From the NCBI GenBank assembly GCA_964304625.1, contig OZ199838.1:1488001-1552000 (forward strand): 64,000 bases of DNA, given 5' to 3'. The stretch comes from Kudoa neothunni (Eukaryota; Cnidaria). Below, one piece after another: positions 42,614 to 56,268 of this stretch (position 1 is the stretch's first letter; the number at the start of each line of letters is the position of its first letter). Below the pieces are notes generated by a model, which was not told the origin of the DNA, made no database searches, and was given only the letters and a program-made list of their open reading frames with translations. A program made the translations under genes and the position numbers.

Positions 42614-45233
42614 CTAGGCAGTTTCTAAAAGTTTCAATTTGACATCTTCCGCTATTTGCTTCTGAGTTTCAAAGTTTTTCAATTCCTGGATCGAATAACT
42701 TTGCGCCGAATCAAACGCATTCACTAGGCTGGTAGCGTAAAGAGGTAGGCCGTAGAAGTCGAGGATTTCAGTGCATTGTTTTAGTATCGCTATCGATTGT
42801 CTATCATCGTAGGATACGCTCTAAATTAGATACAACAAATAAAAATCATTATTTTCATCCTTTTTTTGCAATTTTTATACATCTATAGTAGTATTTAAAT
42901 TGTCTACGTTGTAGATTAATGTAAAGCCGTTAATTCAATTTTATACATATTTATCAATGTTAACTTAAATTTGATAAAAGTTTTTTCCATAAAGATCCAT
43001 TTAAAAAAAAATTTTTTAATAAAATTCCCTCGAATTTTCTGTTTATATTTGAAAAATTATTATAGCCTAACCATTATTTAACCTTCATTTTTTCAAGAGA
43101 ATGAATATTTGCATGATAAATAATATTAAGGTGTCATTAGTTTTGACTATGTTTAATTATTTCTCGGCTCTAGGAGAAAACTAATGAAAAAGAAATAATT
43201 AAATAGAGCGGGTTTATATAAATTTAATCTATAAATAGCTTTTAATTAGGAGTTTTTGATATTGAAATTTCAATTACGCATGCGTACATGATGTTAAAGA
43301 TTAAATTTATCATGAAAATAGTCTCCGTGAATTATTTTTGTATTTGGGATTAAAAATGATCTAAAAATAGACAATCACTCTAAATTAAGCTGAGACATTC
43401 TTGTTAGTCAAAATTCGTTTGATAAAAAAAATTTATTTATTTCTTAATACACACATCAAATTATGTATTTTTCTCCAATTCAATTTAAAAATCTATCGGA
43501 TCAAATTATCAAAGCTGGATAAATAATAAATAACGGCGCAGAAAATTAGAATTAATAAATAATAAGACATCAATCAATTACAATTTTTTAACATATAAAA
43601 GCTTTTTTAAATTATATCTGCCGATAATATTCAGAGATAATATTATTTTGTGGATTTCGTTGTAATGTTGTCGCTAAATACAAACAAGTTTGCCGAAAAA
43701 ATATTAAGCTGAACCTAGAATCCGCCAGTATACTGTTATAATATTATTGGAGCAATAAAGAGCACAATTTAGTTAATTTTATTTTACTTTACTTTACTAA
43801 GTCTATCAAACATCGAAAATTAATCCAATGTTATACGCGCACGCAAGGTTGTACTTTAGCCTAAATAACTTTTATTTGAATTAATATACAAAGTTAATTT
43901 TCAAATAATAATTTAAAAAATTATTTCTGACAACCGCTATGCTCATAATGATAATGAAAAATGTGAAATTTGGTCATATTTATATATAGGGATTAGATTT
44001 AATAGGCCAATTAAAAAATTCCTTTATTTGAAAAAAACGAATAATCGTGAAGTGCTGCCGAGAAGATTAGCAAAGATTATTCTATAAATTAAAGTTGGGT
44101 TTTCTCCAACTTTTGCATGTGGCTGTCATTACAAAATATGTAATTAATTTATAAAACATATATATTTTTAATTCTGGGGCATTCTCGAACCAAAATATTA
44201 TTCGAATGCTTTTTTTGGTAGCATTTTAATGTTGTACATCCAAATATAACTAGGAAGCACTTACTTGCCAAAAAATTTCACTTTCGACTTGAGAAAGATC
44301 CATACTTTGAATGTTGTGAGAACCAAACCAAATGTAACCATTCGCGCCAAAAATCACATTAATCCCACAAGGTAGAAGATGGATTTGAGTTTTTAAACGT
44401 TTGATTCGACAGATTTGAACTTTAGTCATCACTCCAGGAGGTAACTTGTTTCAAAGTGAGGATCATAAACAAATTGGTAAAATAGCAATCACTTTCCCAT
44501 ATCTGATACTACGCGTGTGCAACGAAAGAGTTCCGTCACTATTAATATGCTGTACCTCGGCCTATAGTTAAATAAAACACCCCGCGTTAAATCCCTCTAA
44601 CAATACCACAACCAAATCCCCTTTATTCATGAACACCTTCATTTGTAGTTCGTCTTCCACATTTTTTCTTCGCTAAATGAATTGCATTCAATAAGCGATA
44701 TTAATCTTTAAATACATTACCAACTCTCCTCCAGGTAAATTTATTGAGGACAACAACAACACAGCTTCTCTCCTAGCATTAATATCCAAATACCATCGTC
44801 GATTTTCAATCTAAAAATCATGCATCGACTGTTACTTCAAACAACTATGTGACTCACTCTGGTTATTCTGCCTATCACTACATCACCAATATCACCACTA
44901 TATCTAGATTGAAATAAAAAAGTTAGATTTCGAACTGAACCCTCACTTTGAATTCAGCGGATTAACACAAATCAGTTTGTTCACCCTCTCTTTGATCCCA
45001 ACTACTGATGACACAATATTACCATCCTCTGTGTAGGTATGGTGTCCTCTAATTTGTTAACAGTTTAAATGCTGATTTAAAATTCCTCCTGCCGTGTAAA
45101 TCAACCTCATAAAATTTTCTTCGGTAGCAATCTCGTCAGACGGCAACATCAATCCTATTATCTCTTTACCCTTGACCTCATCATCGGTTACTAGTGGTTC
45201 CCTAGTGGAATAAGAGTATACGTTTTGTGCCAT
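42614..45233 (-). CDS. EXOSC2: Exosome complex component RRP4 (EXOSC2)
   Basis: RRP4 is a cap subunit (S1 and KH domains) of the RNA exosome, which degrades and trims RNA in nucleus and cytoplasm. The chosen start is ATG 45231-45233 (MAQNVYSYSTREPLVTDDE), matching the family N-terminus in length; an upstream in-frame leader is less likely. Then come ENFMRGHHTYTEDGNIVSSV and VGIKERVNKLICVNPLNS (N-terminal domain). YSGDIGDVVIGRITRIENRR, WYLDINARREAVLLLSSINL and PGGELRR lie in the S1 domain, ending LSLHTRSIRYGKLPPG. LPCGINVIFGANGYIWFG is the KH-domain signature. After a 1.44-kb intron the last exon (42614-42820) gives DDRQSIAILKQCTEIL.. LKLLETA-stop. Other introns are about 45 bp. It is convergent with the claudin-like gene, with 68 bp between the two stop codons. 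Confidence 0.92.
42821..44264 (-). other. Long EXOSC2 intron (1.44 kb)
   Basis: Donor gtaagt at 44264 follows IFWQ, and the acceptor before SVSYDD is at 42821-42822. The join is in phase 0. The content is AT-rich. I saw no clear terminal inverted repeats or ORF, unlike the long SMC5 and PPP1R8 introns. Confidence 0.7.
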
Positions 45234-47558
45234 AGCTATAAAGATGAAAAGTTGATCGCGCTTGCGCATTAGAAAAAATATTATAAACGCCATTTAACAT
45301 TGACTTTCTTATCAAATAAGCCTTCTTTAAGAATTATAGCTTCAAAAAAGTTTATGCTAGTGTTTATAATTTTTTCTAATTTATATGTAAATACCTAATT
45401 TATTTATTGAGGGTAAAATTAAAAATTTTATAATTATAATGGAACGTTTTTTATTTATTTAGGGGGTTGAAATAAATAATTAAATGAAACATTATATAAT
45501 AAATATTTTACATCAATTAATGTTATGATTGGGATTTGTGGAATGTTTGAATAAGTTAATAAATTACTTGATCTAGTATTTTTAAAATTAATTTTATTAA
45601 TTTATACTTATGTACGCAAATATATCAAAATTAGTTTTTATCATTTATTAATTAAACTATGTCGAATTTTGTCTAGTTGCCGTTATAAAAATTAAAATTG
45701 TATCATTTATTAGTTTCTAAATCATATAAAACGTTGATCTTTTTTACGTTTAATATTATTTATTCGAGTAAATCCGAAAATAAAGTTACAAAATTTAAAC
45801 TTTAATAGATTAGTTTATTATTTAATAGTTTTGTACAACTTTAAATTTATGCAATACATTACGAATTAGGTTAGAATTGAATTAATTATACTATCGTTGT
45901 AGGTTGTGTGGCAGAGTTGAGAATATCTAACAAATGATTGTCATACTAACTATCCAAATGAGTTTAATTATGACAGCATTAATTATTTTAGGCCCCCAAC
46001 CGAAATAATCTTGGACCAAAAATAATTAAATACAGTAGAATCTAGAAAATAAACTATATATGCCAACTATAAATAGGAGTTCCTAAGATAAGTAATGAAT
46101 AAAACTACTGCTCATTCTCTTAATTTAGAGAATTTTTAGCGGTTGAATTCAATTTTATCTAAATAAATGTTATATCACAAAAATATTACACCGATAATTC
46201 AGCGTATGGCTGATAAGTCATTTGTAACTTTAAGAAACTTTATCATAAAACCCCTATTGATTAAGTGATCCCGAGTGATCTATTACATACAGTTAGAGCT
46301 TATGGAATATCTCCAAAGGAAAATTTTTCTATTTGAGTTGCATCTGTCTAACTGAAAATATTTGGAGTCAAATGACACCAAACGTTGACTTCAGCATGGT
46401 TAAAACAAAGGCTGGAGTGTGACTCAAAACATTACCTTGAAGGGTGTCAATCTTAGACAGTTTCAGACACTTTAATCACTAAAAGTGTGATCTTATAGAA
46501 TATTATTTCGATGAGGATAATTATGGGATTCGAGATAGAGAATGAAAGACTTCGTGGAGCTAGTGGGAATCATTAAGTCAAAATAATAATTAACGAAGAA
46601 CTGTTACATTTTCGATATAAATGTCAAAGAACTTGTTTAAGGAAATATGGTCTGAGGAATATGAGGAAAAGGTGAAAGTTCTATCATAAAAGAAGCGAGT
46701 GTTAAGTGAAGTCAAATGAAGCTCTCGTGGATAAATTGAATAAGGATACAGTGTTGATGAATGGAGCAGTTGAAATTTTTAACGATATCGTTATAATTTT
46801 TTTTTAAACTCTACAACGAAGGAAAAAACAACAAAGAGTAAATATTTCCTTTGTCATTGTAAAAATAACAACTAATTCAGAAGGAGATCCAGGTGGAAAG
46901 AGGAAAATCCAGATTAGTCCCTCATCGATAAAAGTAATCCTTGTTCTTTAGTTAATATAGACTCAATGGATCTAATCGAATGACAGCATAGAAAATATTA
47001 ATAAATGATTATTTTGTTAATATTTAATACGCATTCTATTTTATAAATACATTATATATACGTGTTCATATTTTATTATTATTTAAAATAGTAATTTATT
47101 TTGTGCGTGTTAACAGATTAAGAAAATTTTAATTATTTTTCATTTAAAAAAAAATTATTCAGAATACAAAAACATTTCTAGAATGAGTAATGTTCGAAAT
47201 TCGAGATTAAACTGTATATATATTAAAACTATTACATGATATATTAAATAATAATATAAATTCTTCATTTTATGTTTATTAGAAAATAGCTCTAATTGTT
47301 ATTTTGAATTGTTTCTATAATAATTAAATTAAATAAAATATCTAAATTTTTAAGTAACATCGAAAAGAGAAAATAATCAATATTCATTCATAAAAGAATT
47401 CAATTTATGAATAGTTATTATTTCAACGGAACTTCGGAGACCTCAGTTTAAAGAACTGAATAGGAACAAATCAATATCTAATCCATTGTATCAATATATT
47501 TAAAGTAGTATATATAACACTTATTCTTCGTTAATTCGATATACGAAAAATTATAGTT
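45234..47558. other. Spacer between EXOSC2 and the FN3-repeat gene
   Basis: Mostly very AT-rich. The segment about 46270-46960 is distinctly less AT-rich. It shows short open stretches in changing frames (for example NEALVDKLNKDTVLMNGAVE near 46720) that suggest a decayed coding element I cannot identify. Confidence 0.35.
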
Positions 47559-50500
47559 ATGACGATAAATCTTAGATTTGTCTCATCAATATTTCTTCTA
47601 TTTTTAGTTTGTAATTTATGTTTTAATTAATAATTTTTATCAGCATCTGTAGTATGTGGAAGGCATGTTCTTGCCATTAATATCGATAATAATATTATGA
47701 AATTGAGATATTCAACCCAGCAAAATAAATATATTATCTCACTTTCAGGATATGATATTGAAAATAGTTATAAGAAATGTGCACTCCAATATTACGGCCA
47801 TGAAAATGCACCTATTGACACCATCTCTATATGCAGTGATATAACTGGTGCTACTATGGACGCAACTTCAAATATGTGCATTTTTGTCTGCAAAAGAGTA
47901 GAACTAAAACCTAGCGGCCAAGAATTGAAAGCCGTTAAATTTTTAAAATGGTGCCAAGTAACAAATAATAATAATAATAATGTCAAAATGTGCGCTAATA
48001 AAAAGACTTTCAGGATAAAAGGTATGTGCTTAAAATGTTGTATTTTTAAATTATTATCTTATAGATCTTTATCTAAAAAGTGTGATTAAGGTCACAAAGC
48101 AAGATAATACATTTAATGTCACTGTTAAAACTAAAGTCAATAGGGGACTAAGTGTTAAAGAGGACTCTATTGTAAAATCAACACATTCGTTAGATGAGGG
48201 ATTTTATACAGAAAAATCGATTACACTTCATACTAAATCGTACAAATCTAATTATTTTGTTGAATTCCTCGATCGGTCATCAGAAATATTATTGAATCCA
48301 CATAAACCTGATGTGGATTGGTTTATAGCAACTGGCTCTAAAAGTAACAACCATTATACAATTATACTTCAAAATCCAAATCCATCTCAGTTATGTTACT
48401 TTGGAATAAAAGATATTAATGAAGTTCATTTTTCTTCTAATTGCTCAGATATGAAAAAAGCTGGGCCATGTTTTCAGCCTTGTTACAGGGCAACATTATT
48501 TCACGACTCAGTCTTGAATTATGCTCAAGTACTTGTGAAACCGCACGGAAAGATAATGTCGAAAGAGTTTATTCAAATAGTGACATGTAAGTTCTAACTA
48601 ATTCAATTTGTTGTAAAATATTCCATAGTTAATGCTGCTAATCAACCAACTGTCACCTCAACTGGAAAGAATGGAGCTACTGTCAATTTAACTAGTTTAA
48701 ATAAGAATGAAGATGATAGTGGTGTTGCGACTGGTGCAGAAATAAAAGAAATTAAATTAATTGAAAAATATCATGGAGTTGAAAGCAGTGGAAAAGATCT
48801 TACATGTACTGAAAATTGTAAAACATTCGAAAAAATTACTATAAGTTCGCTTGAACCACTGACGGAATATATTTTAAAGATAAAAATAACTGGACTTAAA
48901 ACCGTGGACTCACCAGAAGTCAAATATTATCACCGCTATATTTATTTCAAAACTATAGGTAATCAAAAATTTGCAAAAATCTTAATGATTTGAAATAGGT
49001 GAGGAATTTACAGGAGTAGGTAGTAATCTTATTCCGATTGTTGGGACAGCTGAACCTACTACATTAAGTCTAAATCTTAATAGTTTATTTTCCAGTGGTG
49101 GCGATAATGGCAAAACATGTGAACTCTATTATTCAATTGTGGACAGTGAGACTTCAAAATTTCCTGCTACATGCAAGGACAATGATGTTAAGAAATTTTG
49201 CTCCGGCATATGTAGTGAGAACTTTAAAATTATTAACCTTGATCCAAAAACCAACTACCAAATAACAGTTTGTTCCAAAGGATATACATGTATTAAAACA
49301 GCTACTAAAGAGAGTAACTTTTCAATGTAATAATATAATAATCAGTTAAATATAGCTGGTGGGGTCGAATTTACATTGGATACTACCAACATTGAAACAG
49401 ATAAGAAAACTAAAATAACAATGACAAAATCCGCTGGGGAAAATGGAAGTTTCGGAGAATTTTGGGGCTTCGTTCTACTGGAAGAAACATCTAAGCGAAT
49501 AATAACAGATTGTTTGAATGGCGAGTGCAATCCCACCATTAATATTGGATCAGGGACCATTACGTTAGAACTTTCATGGACTAATCTTAATGCTGACGTC
49601 AAATATAAGGTTGTTCTTATAAATAAAGATAAAGCCAAGCCAAAAGAAACCAGCTTTGAATGTATTTATTTTTATTTTGAATAATCTCTTTATTTCTATA
49701 GTTGATACCGAAAAAAATTCTCAGGGTATGATTTTATACTATGGCAAATCAGCAACAGAATATAAGGTCAAATTCAATGATGGACAATTATCGAAAACTG
49801 ATGTACAGTGCACAATCAAAAAATCAAATGATGACTTAACTGCTTATGAAGAATTGGGAGGTAACAGTGGGATGCCTCCAAAAAAATGCAATGAACTTTC
49901 AACCGAATTTGATATTGAAATTGATATTCAAAATAAATTTAAATATATTTCCGTCACTTATCCAGATCCTAAATCTGTAATCGTATTAAACTTAGTAAAA
50001 TACGCTGTTACCGGAAATTTTTCTTCATTGTTGAGACTATTTCGAAGCAATTTCGACGAGAGCAAAAGTACACCCCAAAGATCACCGCCGGAAAATATTC
50101 AAATACTACAAAAATTAAATTCACAACCAACAACTTTTAATTCTGGAAAAGTTTATTCGTACTATATGGGTATTAAATAAATTAATGTGAAATTTAAGAT
50201 TTTTTAGATGTGTATGAGGAAATAACGCATACAGCTAAATTAGATGGAGACAAAATTAAATTATCTTTAGATAAATGTCCATCGTCTTGTAAAGCGTACA
50301 AGGACGGATATGAGGAAACAGGAATATCAGAAGCATGTGATGGTGCGTCAAGTACATTTAAAAGTTACTCTATTCCATTCGACGAACTGGTGAAAGATTA
50401 TTATATAAGTTGTCCAGAATATTTTGACTTTCATTATTTTTACGACAATACATTTGTTAAAAACCACGCTTCGGTTTTCAGTAGATTTTATTATGAATTA

Positions 50501-53500
50501 AACAACAATGATGAAAATAATGCATTAACAGTTCGACTGGTTAATGAAGAGCCATTTGAAATGTGCACATTTGAATGGATTGATGCTACAGCGTCATCTT
50601 CACATAATTTTTTTTCAAACGTGTGCGAGAATAAGAACAACTATTTTTATAGTATATGCAGTAGCTATAAATTTGGAAATTTGCCAACAACCGTAAAGGC
50701 AGTGAAAATACGTGTCCTAAAACTTGGAATGAAACCTTCGATTGGTTACCAAAATAATATATACCTACGTAATATTAAAAATATTTAATAAATAAATGTA
50801 TATATATATATATAATAATTTTTAGTGGAACAAGGAAGCGATATTTCAGTTACATCATCAGGAACAAAATTTAAGATCAACATTAGTCGTAATAATAAAG
50901 GTATAGGTGGTAATGCTGTTTCCAGTGCATCTGGTGTACAATGCACCCTGAAATTTTGGAATGCATATGCCCCGTTGGTTATGGAAAATGGACGGAAATC
51001 TGTAAGTAATACATCACCTTGTGTATTTGGAGAAATGGATATAACGTCAATTTCTAATCATTTACCTAACGATATTATGGTATCTATAACAAATATACCA
51101 GATTATTCACTCAGAAAATATTTTTACCATAAAGCCAGTAATTTATGTATCAATATTCTTTTGTAAATATTTTTAAGACCAAAACAATGAACTTACCTCT
51201 GAAAATATACAATTTATTCCTACTGCTAGTGGATTCACATTAATCAAAATACATTTTCAGCAACAGTCACATGCACTATCTACGTCCGGGAACTCAATAA
51301 ATTGTTTTACCCTGCTATTTGTTTAGGAAATAAGCCATGTGTCAAAACATGCAACTCCGGTTTTACTATCATTGATCTTTACTCAGATGCCACCTATGAC
51401 CTCAAGATCGTTCCTACTGGAGCCTATAATATTAAAACTGTTCCAAACATAAAAACAAGTAGAAAACATTAGTTTTTAAATTAATGATAAATAATAGGCG
51501 GCACTACAATTCAGTTCGTAGTTTCGGATAAATCTAAGAAGAATAATCTCATAATACAACCTACATCATCATTTGAGGATGCTTGTAGTACAAACTGCTA
51601 TTATCAGTTGTATAAACATGGAGCGGACCAAGGTAATGATACCGCGTTATTTTTATAAAACACATTTATAGATTCCCCTACAAAAATCGTAATGTCTTGC
51701 ATCGGTTGCACTGGAAATGAAAACATTAAAAAATGCAATGAAATTCAATTTGATGATAAAATATATGATAATAAGTATAACTATACATTGTTGGTATACG
51801 CGCACGAAAAATCAAAACCTGTCAAACTATCAATACCAGGTAACGTGTTTAGCTGTTTTCATTCTACATATTTTTATAGCTTTTCTCGAAATGGAAAACT
51901 TGAACAAAAGTTTATTTCTTCTGTTGCTAACAATGTTGAGAGGTTTTCCATTAAACTATCGGAATTTCCTCAGGGTAATAAATGTGTCATAAAAATATCG
52001 AGTTTTACAACACCCCGTGTATTCAAAAAACCAACAAGTTGCAAGGAATTAAGTGGAAATGACTGCTTAGTGGACTGTAGTCAAAATGATTTGGAAGTCG
52101 GATACATAAATTCAAAAATGGATCGATATTTATTAGTTTGTTATGGGAAAAAATGAAGGGGAAGCCAAAGCATGTAAAAAGACCCAAGTTTTTCCATTAA
52201 TAATGAGTAATCAAAATATATTGTCATCCTTTGGATTATTTGATTAAAATATAATTTAAAAATAAGCTTTATTATAAAATTTATTCATCTAAAATAATCC
52301 TTTTTGTAGATTTCAATCAAAAAAACACTTATTCAATATCTCATGCTGATGGAAATATTACGTTTTCATATAAAACTAACTCGATTTCAGACTGGAAGGT
52401 GGAGTATGATGGAAAACATGACAAACGTAGTGATACGTTTAAAAATGAGTTGGCATTAACAACTTATACCGACACTACAGAAACAAAATCTGCTACATTT
52501 TTAATTGACAGATCCATGGATTATTACAAAATTAGTTCAACGCTATTGTGGCCTGGATTATTCTATTTTTTGAATAATAGTTATTTATATGATAATACAC
52601 CCCTAAGATCGCAGATAATTTATTCTATTTCAAAAGATAATAGCGAGAACAAAATAAAAATAAAAATTCTCTCCTGGTCCATATAACGATGATATTTGTC
52701 ATATCAAGGTATTTGAAGTCGACAGTGCTGGTACCGAAATACAAGACAAAATTCTGAATGGATGTAAAGATAGAGAAAAGGAATGCTTCCAACTTTGTCA
52801 AGACGGCATTATCCATCTGACAGAAGTAAAGGACAAAGTTGGCGTTATAGTAAAAAGACGATTTGATGCTGACGGATTCACACAATACTATAAAAGTAAA
52901 ATCATATTAATTTTGATGAATAATGCTTTATAGGAGGTGATAGCGATATCGATATCGATGTAAGAGATATTACGAGTATAGGGGTCGCTGTTCATGGACT
53001 TAACGTTTACAAAAAAATTAATGGGGAAAGAGCAGATATTACATGTACTATTAAAGTATATAGAGCAAATCTTTTTTCTACCGAAACCAAAGCCCAATGC
53101 AGAAGCAATGGTGAATGCAATACTGACTGTGAAGATTCATACTCAATTATTAACTTGGAGGAAGGAACAAATTACATCATTTCTGTATCGATAAATAATC
53201 TTGGAATTAATGGATATACAAAGAAACTGACATTCCGAACAAGTATCTGTAAATTTTATCGAAATATATTATAATTATGTTTAGCTGGAGGAAAAACAAT
53301 TGGTGAAGATAGTTCAACTCCCATCATAAAGGGTGGCAACGCTACCATAACATCATTTCCAGCAGATGATTCATTGCCATACTGCCGAATTTTTCTCAAA
53401 AAAAATGGTACCTCCGATCCAAAGTATATGGCTACTTGTGACGAAATTGGGGCATGCGAACAAAAATGCGATAGTAAATTCAAGATTATCAATCTTGTAT

Positions 53501-54469
53501 TAGGAGCAACTTACGAAATGACTGTTGAACCATCCGATGGTAGAAAAGTGAGGAAATATACGATTGAGACAAGTAATTAAAATAAAAAATTATATCACTA
53601 ATAAAACTTTTTAGAAAATACCGATATTACTATTACGCCCACATTGAATGGAGATAGTGCTTTGAAAGTCGAAGTGACTTGGGATGGAAAAGCTGGAGGT
53701 TCAAGATGTCCGTTTTTCTTGCAGGAAAAAACAGATACTGATGGGGAGGGACGAACTGTTACATGGTGTAATGATGATGTAGAATGCTCAGCCAATAACT
53801 GTAATATCAACATCGATATGTTGTCAAGAGAAAAAGATTACATATTGATGCTGAAAGTGAAGGATTATTCACTCTATAACAAGAAAATTATTCGATGTAA
53901 ATAAATTTTTTTACAGTATTATAATTTGTATAATCAAATAATATTAATAATAGATTCAGAAATGGCTCAAACAACTCGGTAATAGATGTTTAATATAATC
54001 ATATCATTATAATAATGTTTTAGTAAATTAACTCCAAAAAATTTAAAAAGTAACATATTTATAGGAGGGCAAAATGTTAGGAGCGAGTATACGAATATTG
54101 AAATTGATGATATAACACAAAAAATAAAAATTGTTGAAGAAGGGTACATAATTTGTCTAATGTTTTTATAACACTTTATTTAGTATAATTTTTATCTAAA
54201 AAATAAAATATAGATAAAAAATACATAGATAATAAGAAAATAGGAAAATTTGAAGTTGCAAAGAATAGTCATTCGTAGTTTTGGTTCGAATTTTCAAATT
54301 TAACATTATTAAGGTCATTTGGCACTTACATGTAATTAAGTAAGCAATCTGGTGTCGTATACCTTCTTTTAGATTGTATTCGATGATACCCATTGTAGCT
54401 TCAATCTTTGTGGCGATAGGACTGTTTGTTCACAGAAGAAATTCCAAAGAGACTACTGTTGACTTATGA
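47559..54469 (+). CDS. Large type-I membrane protein of cysteine-bearing FN3-like repeats (about 1,930 aa, 18 exons)
   Basis: MTINLRFVSSIFLLFLVSSV is a signal peptide (exon 1, 47559-47610). The last exon (54373-54469) encodes the span MIPIVASIFVAIGLFV and the cytoplasmic tail HRRNSKETTVDL-stop. Between them are exons of about 135-590 nt, nearly all multiples of three with phase-1 introns at both ends: 47644-48021, 48065-48586, 48629-48958, 48999-49313, 49356-49661, 49702-50169, 50208-50768, 50826-51137, 51178-51458, 51498-51632, 51672-52173, 52310-52895, 52934-53242, 53285-53572, 53615-53896, 54068-54143. Many units end in a fibronectin-III-like stretch with clustered cysteines, such as CSGICSENFKIINLDPKTNY, CEQKCDSKFKIINLVLGATY and CNTDCEDSYSIINLEEGTNY. 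No enzyme motif is seen. It is probably a surface adhesion or recognition protein. Exons 51178, 51672 and 52310 break the multiple-of-three rule. The exon 54068 acceptor is tentative. Confidence 0.75.
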
Positions 54470-54845
54470 GGATTAAATAGTCATTCCATAGAAATATTAT
54501 TCTTTAATATATATTTTTTTAGAAAAAAATAATATAAATTTAATCTTCAAAAGATTTTTTGAGATAATTAAGTTAAATAATTGTTAATTCTTTTTATCAG
54601 AGTGAAACTGTACAGACATTATATATATTATAAAGTCATAAATACCATCATCATATAAATTCTTAATTTATGTATGTTGATAAGAATTAATTTTAACAAA
54701 CATGATTTATTTTAGTTAACTGTAAACTACATGGTTATTTAGGAGAACTCGATATGTAAAAATCAAAATCTAACAGTGTAAAAAATCAGGATAGTCAAAT
54801 AAATCTTATTCTAGGAATATTTAGTATTTTATGGTCGTGTTATAA

Positions 54846-55144
54846 CAGAGATGGGCAAATTAATGCCTGTGAGAGGTTTCAATGCGGCACGTGAGCTCTT
54901 TCGTTACGAACCTCTCAAAAATTTCATATTACACAATATTCATCATGTATTTTATTCTCATTGCGCGAAAAACATTTTCTCGGATGTTGTCACCCATTCG
55001 ATTTATAACGACTGAATTTAAAATAAAATATTATTGTTCCATTTGCATTCTTACATTAGTATAAAGGGATATTTTTGAATGTTGCAACCGTTGTCTTAAC
55101 AAACGTACATTTTGTCTGCGGATAAAACCGTTTTCCCATCCCTG
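54846..55144. mobile_element. Small hAT-type MITE
   Basis: The left end CAGAGATGGGCAAAT and the inverted right end CAGGGATGGGAAAAC match the common hAT terminus CAG(A/G)G(A/G)TGGG(C/A)AAA. The element is 299 bp with no transposase. The flanks share GTTAT but not a clean 8-bp duplication. Confidence 0.6.
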
Positions 55145-55204
55145 CCGTTATTTGATGATAATTGAGGATAAACAATTTGTTGAACATTTTACTTTTTTGA
55201 AACG

Positions 55205-55700
55205 TTATAACTAGGGCGTATAATTTTTGATTAAAATCGATTTGGATTGATTTAAACCGTCTACTAATCGGAGGAAAATAACCGGTTTTTAATTTTTGTC
55301 GAAGAGACGGTTTCCGCCGAAAAGGAATGTTTGAAAATGGGAGGAAAACAACGCGAATTGACTAATTATTTGGTGTAATGGAACGATTTCGAAATCATTG
55401 AGGATTCAACGGTCTGTAAGTATTGTAACTATTGCAAGGGACATAACGAATTCTTGGAGATACAATCTGTTAGTGTTAATACACATTACTTATCATTAAA
55501 TCTTTTAATTGATGCTCTTACTGCATTGTATGATTCCTCAAAATTATTAGAAACAGACGAGAATTTCACATCACGGATGACTTTGTAATTAAGGGAGATA
55601 ACTTGATCAATAATCGTAAAGATACTATTGGCTTTGTTCCATTTGAATCTTCAAATAATTAGATATTTAAATGTGAAAATTTGTGCGATGCCACAAACGA
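55205..55700 (+). pseudogene. Possible hAT-like element fragment with BED-type zinc finger
   Basis: The left end GTTATAACTAGGGCGTATAA and TTAAAATCGATTT nearby resemble the terminus of the MITE at 38747. Downstream, MGGKQRELTNYLV, a stop, then WNDFEIIEDSTVCKYCNYCK and GHN look like the start of a BED finger (W..F...C-x2-C). Later frames (ITDDFVIKGDNLINN) are unassigned. The right end was not found. Confidence 0.4.
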
Positions 55701-56268
55701 AGAAATAAATCGATCAATACTCATATATTTAAGGAAACTTTTCTCCTCTTTAAATTTTTCATACGGTGAGATATATTGATGCATACATTCCAATTATTAA
55801 TGATAAATATAATGTTTATTATTTATTATGAAGTAAAGAGAAGATCGAAGTCAATAACGAATAAAACTTGATCGATATAAGCATATTGATGGTATTAGGC
55901 CATTGTTTACGAATGAGCTACGAACATAATTTTCAATGCATTTAAAGATCGCATGAAATTTTATATCGTCATGATACACACGAATAAGATTTTCATTTTT
56001 TCTCTAATTTGAAGACAATGAATGGATGATAAAAAATTTTTAAATCGTTACATCCAACTATTTTACGAAATGTATTATTCTCAGAGGACAAACAGAAAAT
56101 TTTGGCATAAAAAGGTAAACAGGCGCCGTTAATCATAATCTGCCGAGTCAAATAGACCCATGTCTACATTAAAATATGTACACACACGCGCAATTTATTT
56201 ATTTGAAAACAACGATTTAAAATATCAGAAAAATATAAAAAACTATACAAATTTCTCCAATCAATTAA
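55701..56268. other. AT-rich spacer 3' of RFWD3
   Basis: No gene or repeat was recognised. It presumably carries the RFWD3 3' UTR at its right end. Confidence 0.4.

Noticed and set aside
49342-53813. Minus-strand ORFs opposite the FN3-repeat gene
   Set aside because: Antisense shadows of strong plus-strand exons with signal peptide, conserved cysteines and phase-consistent splicing.
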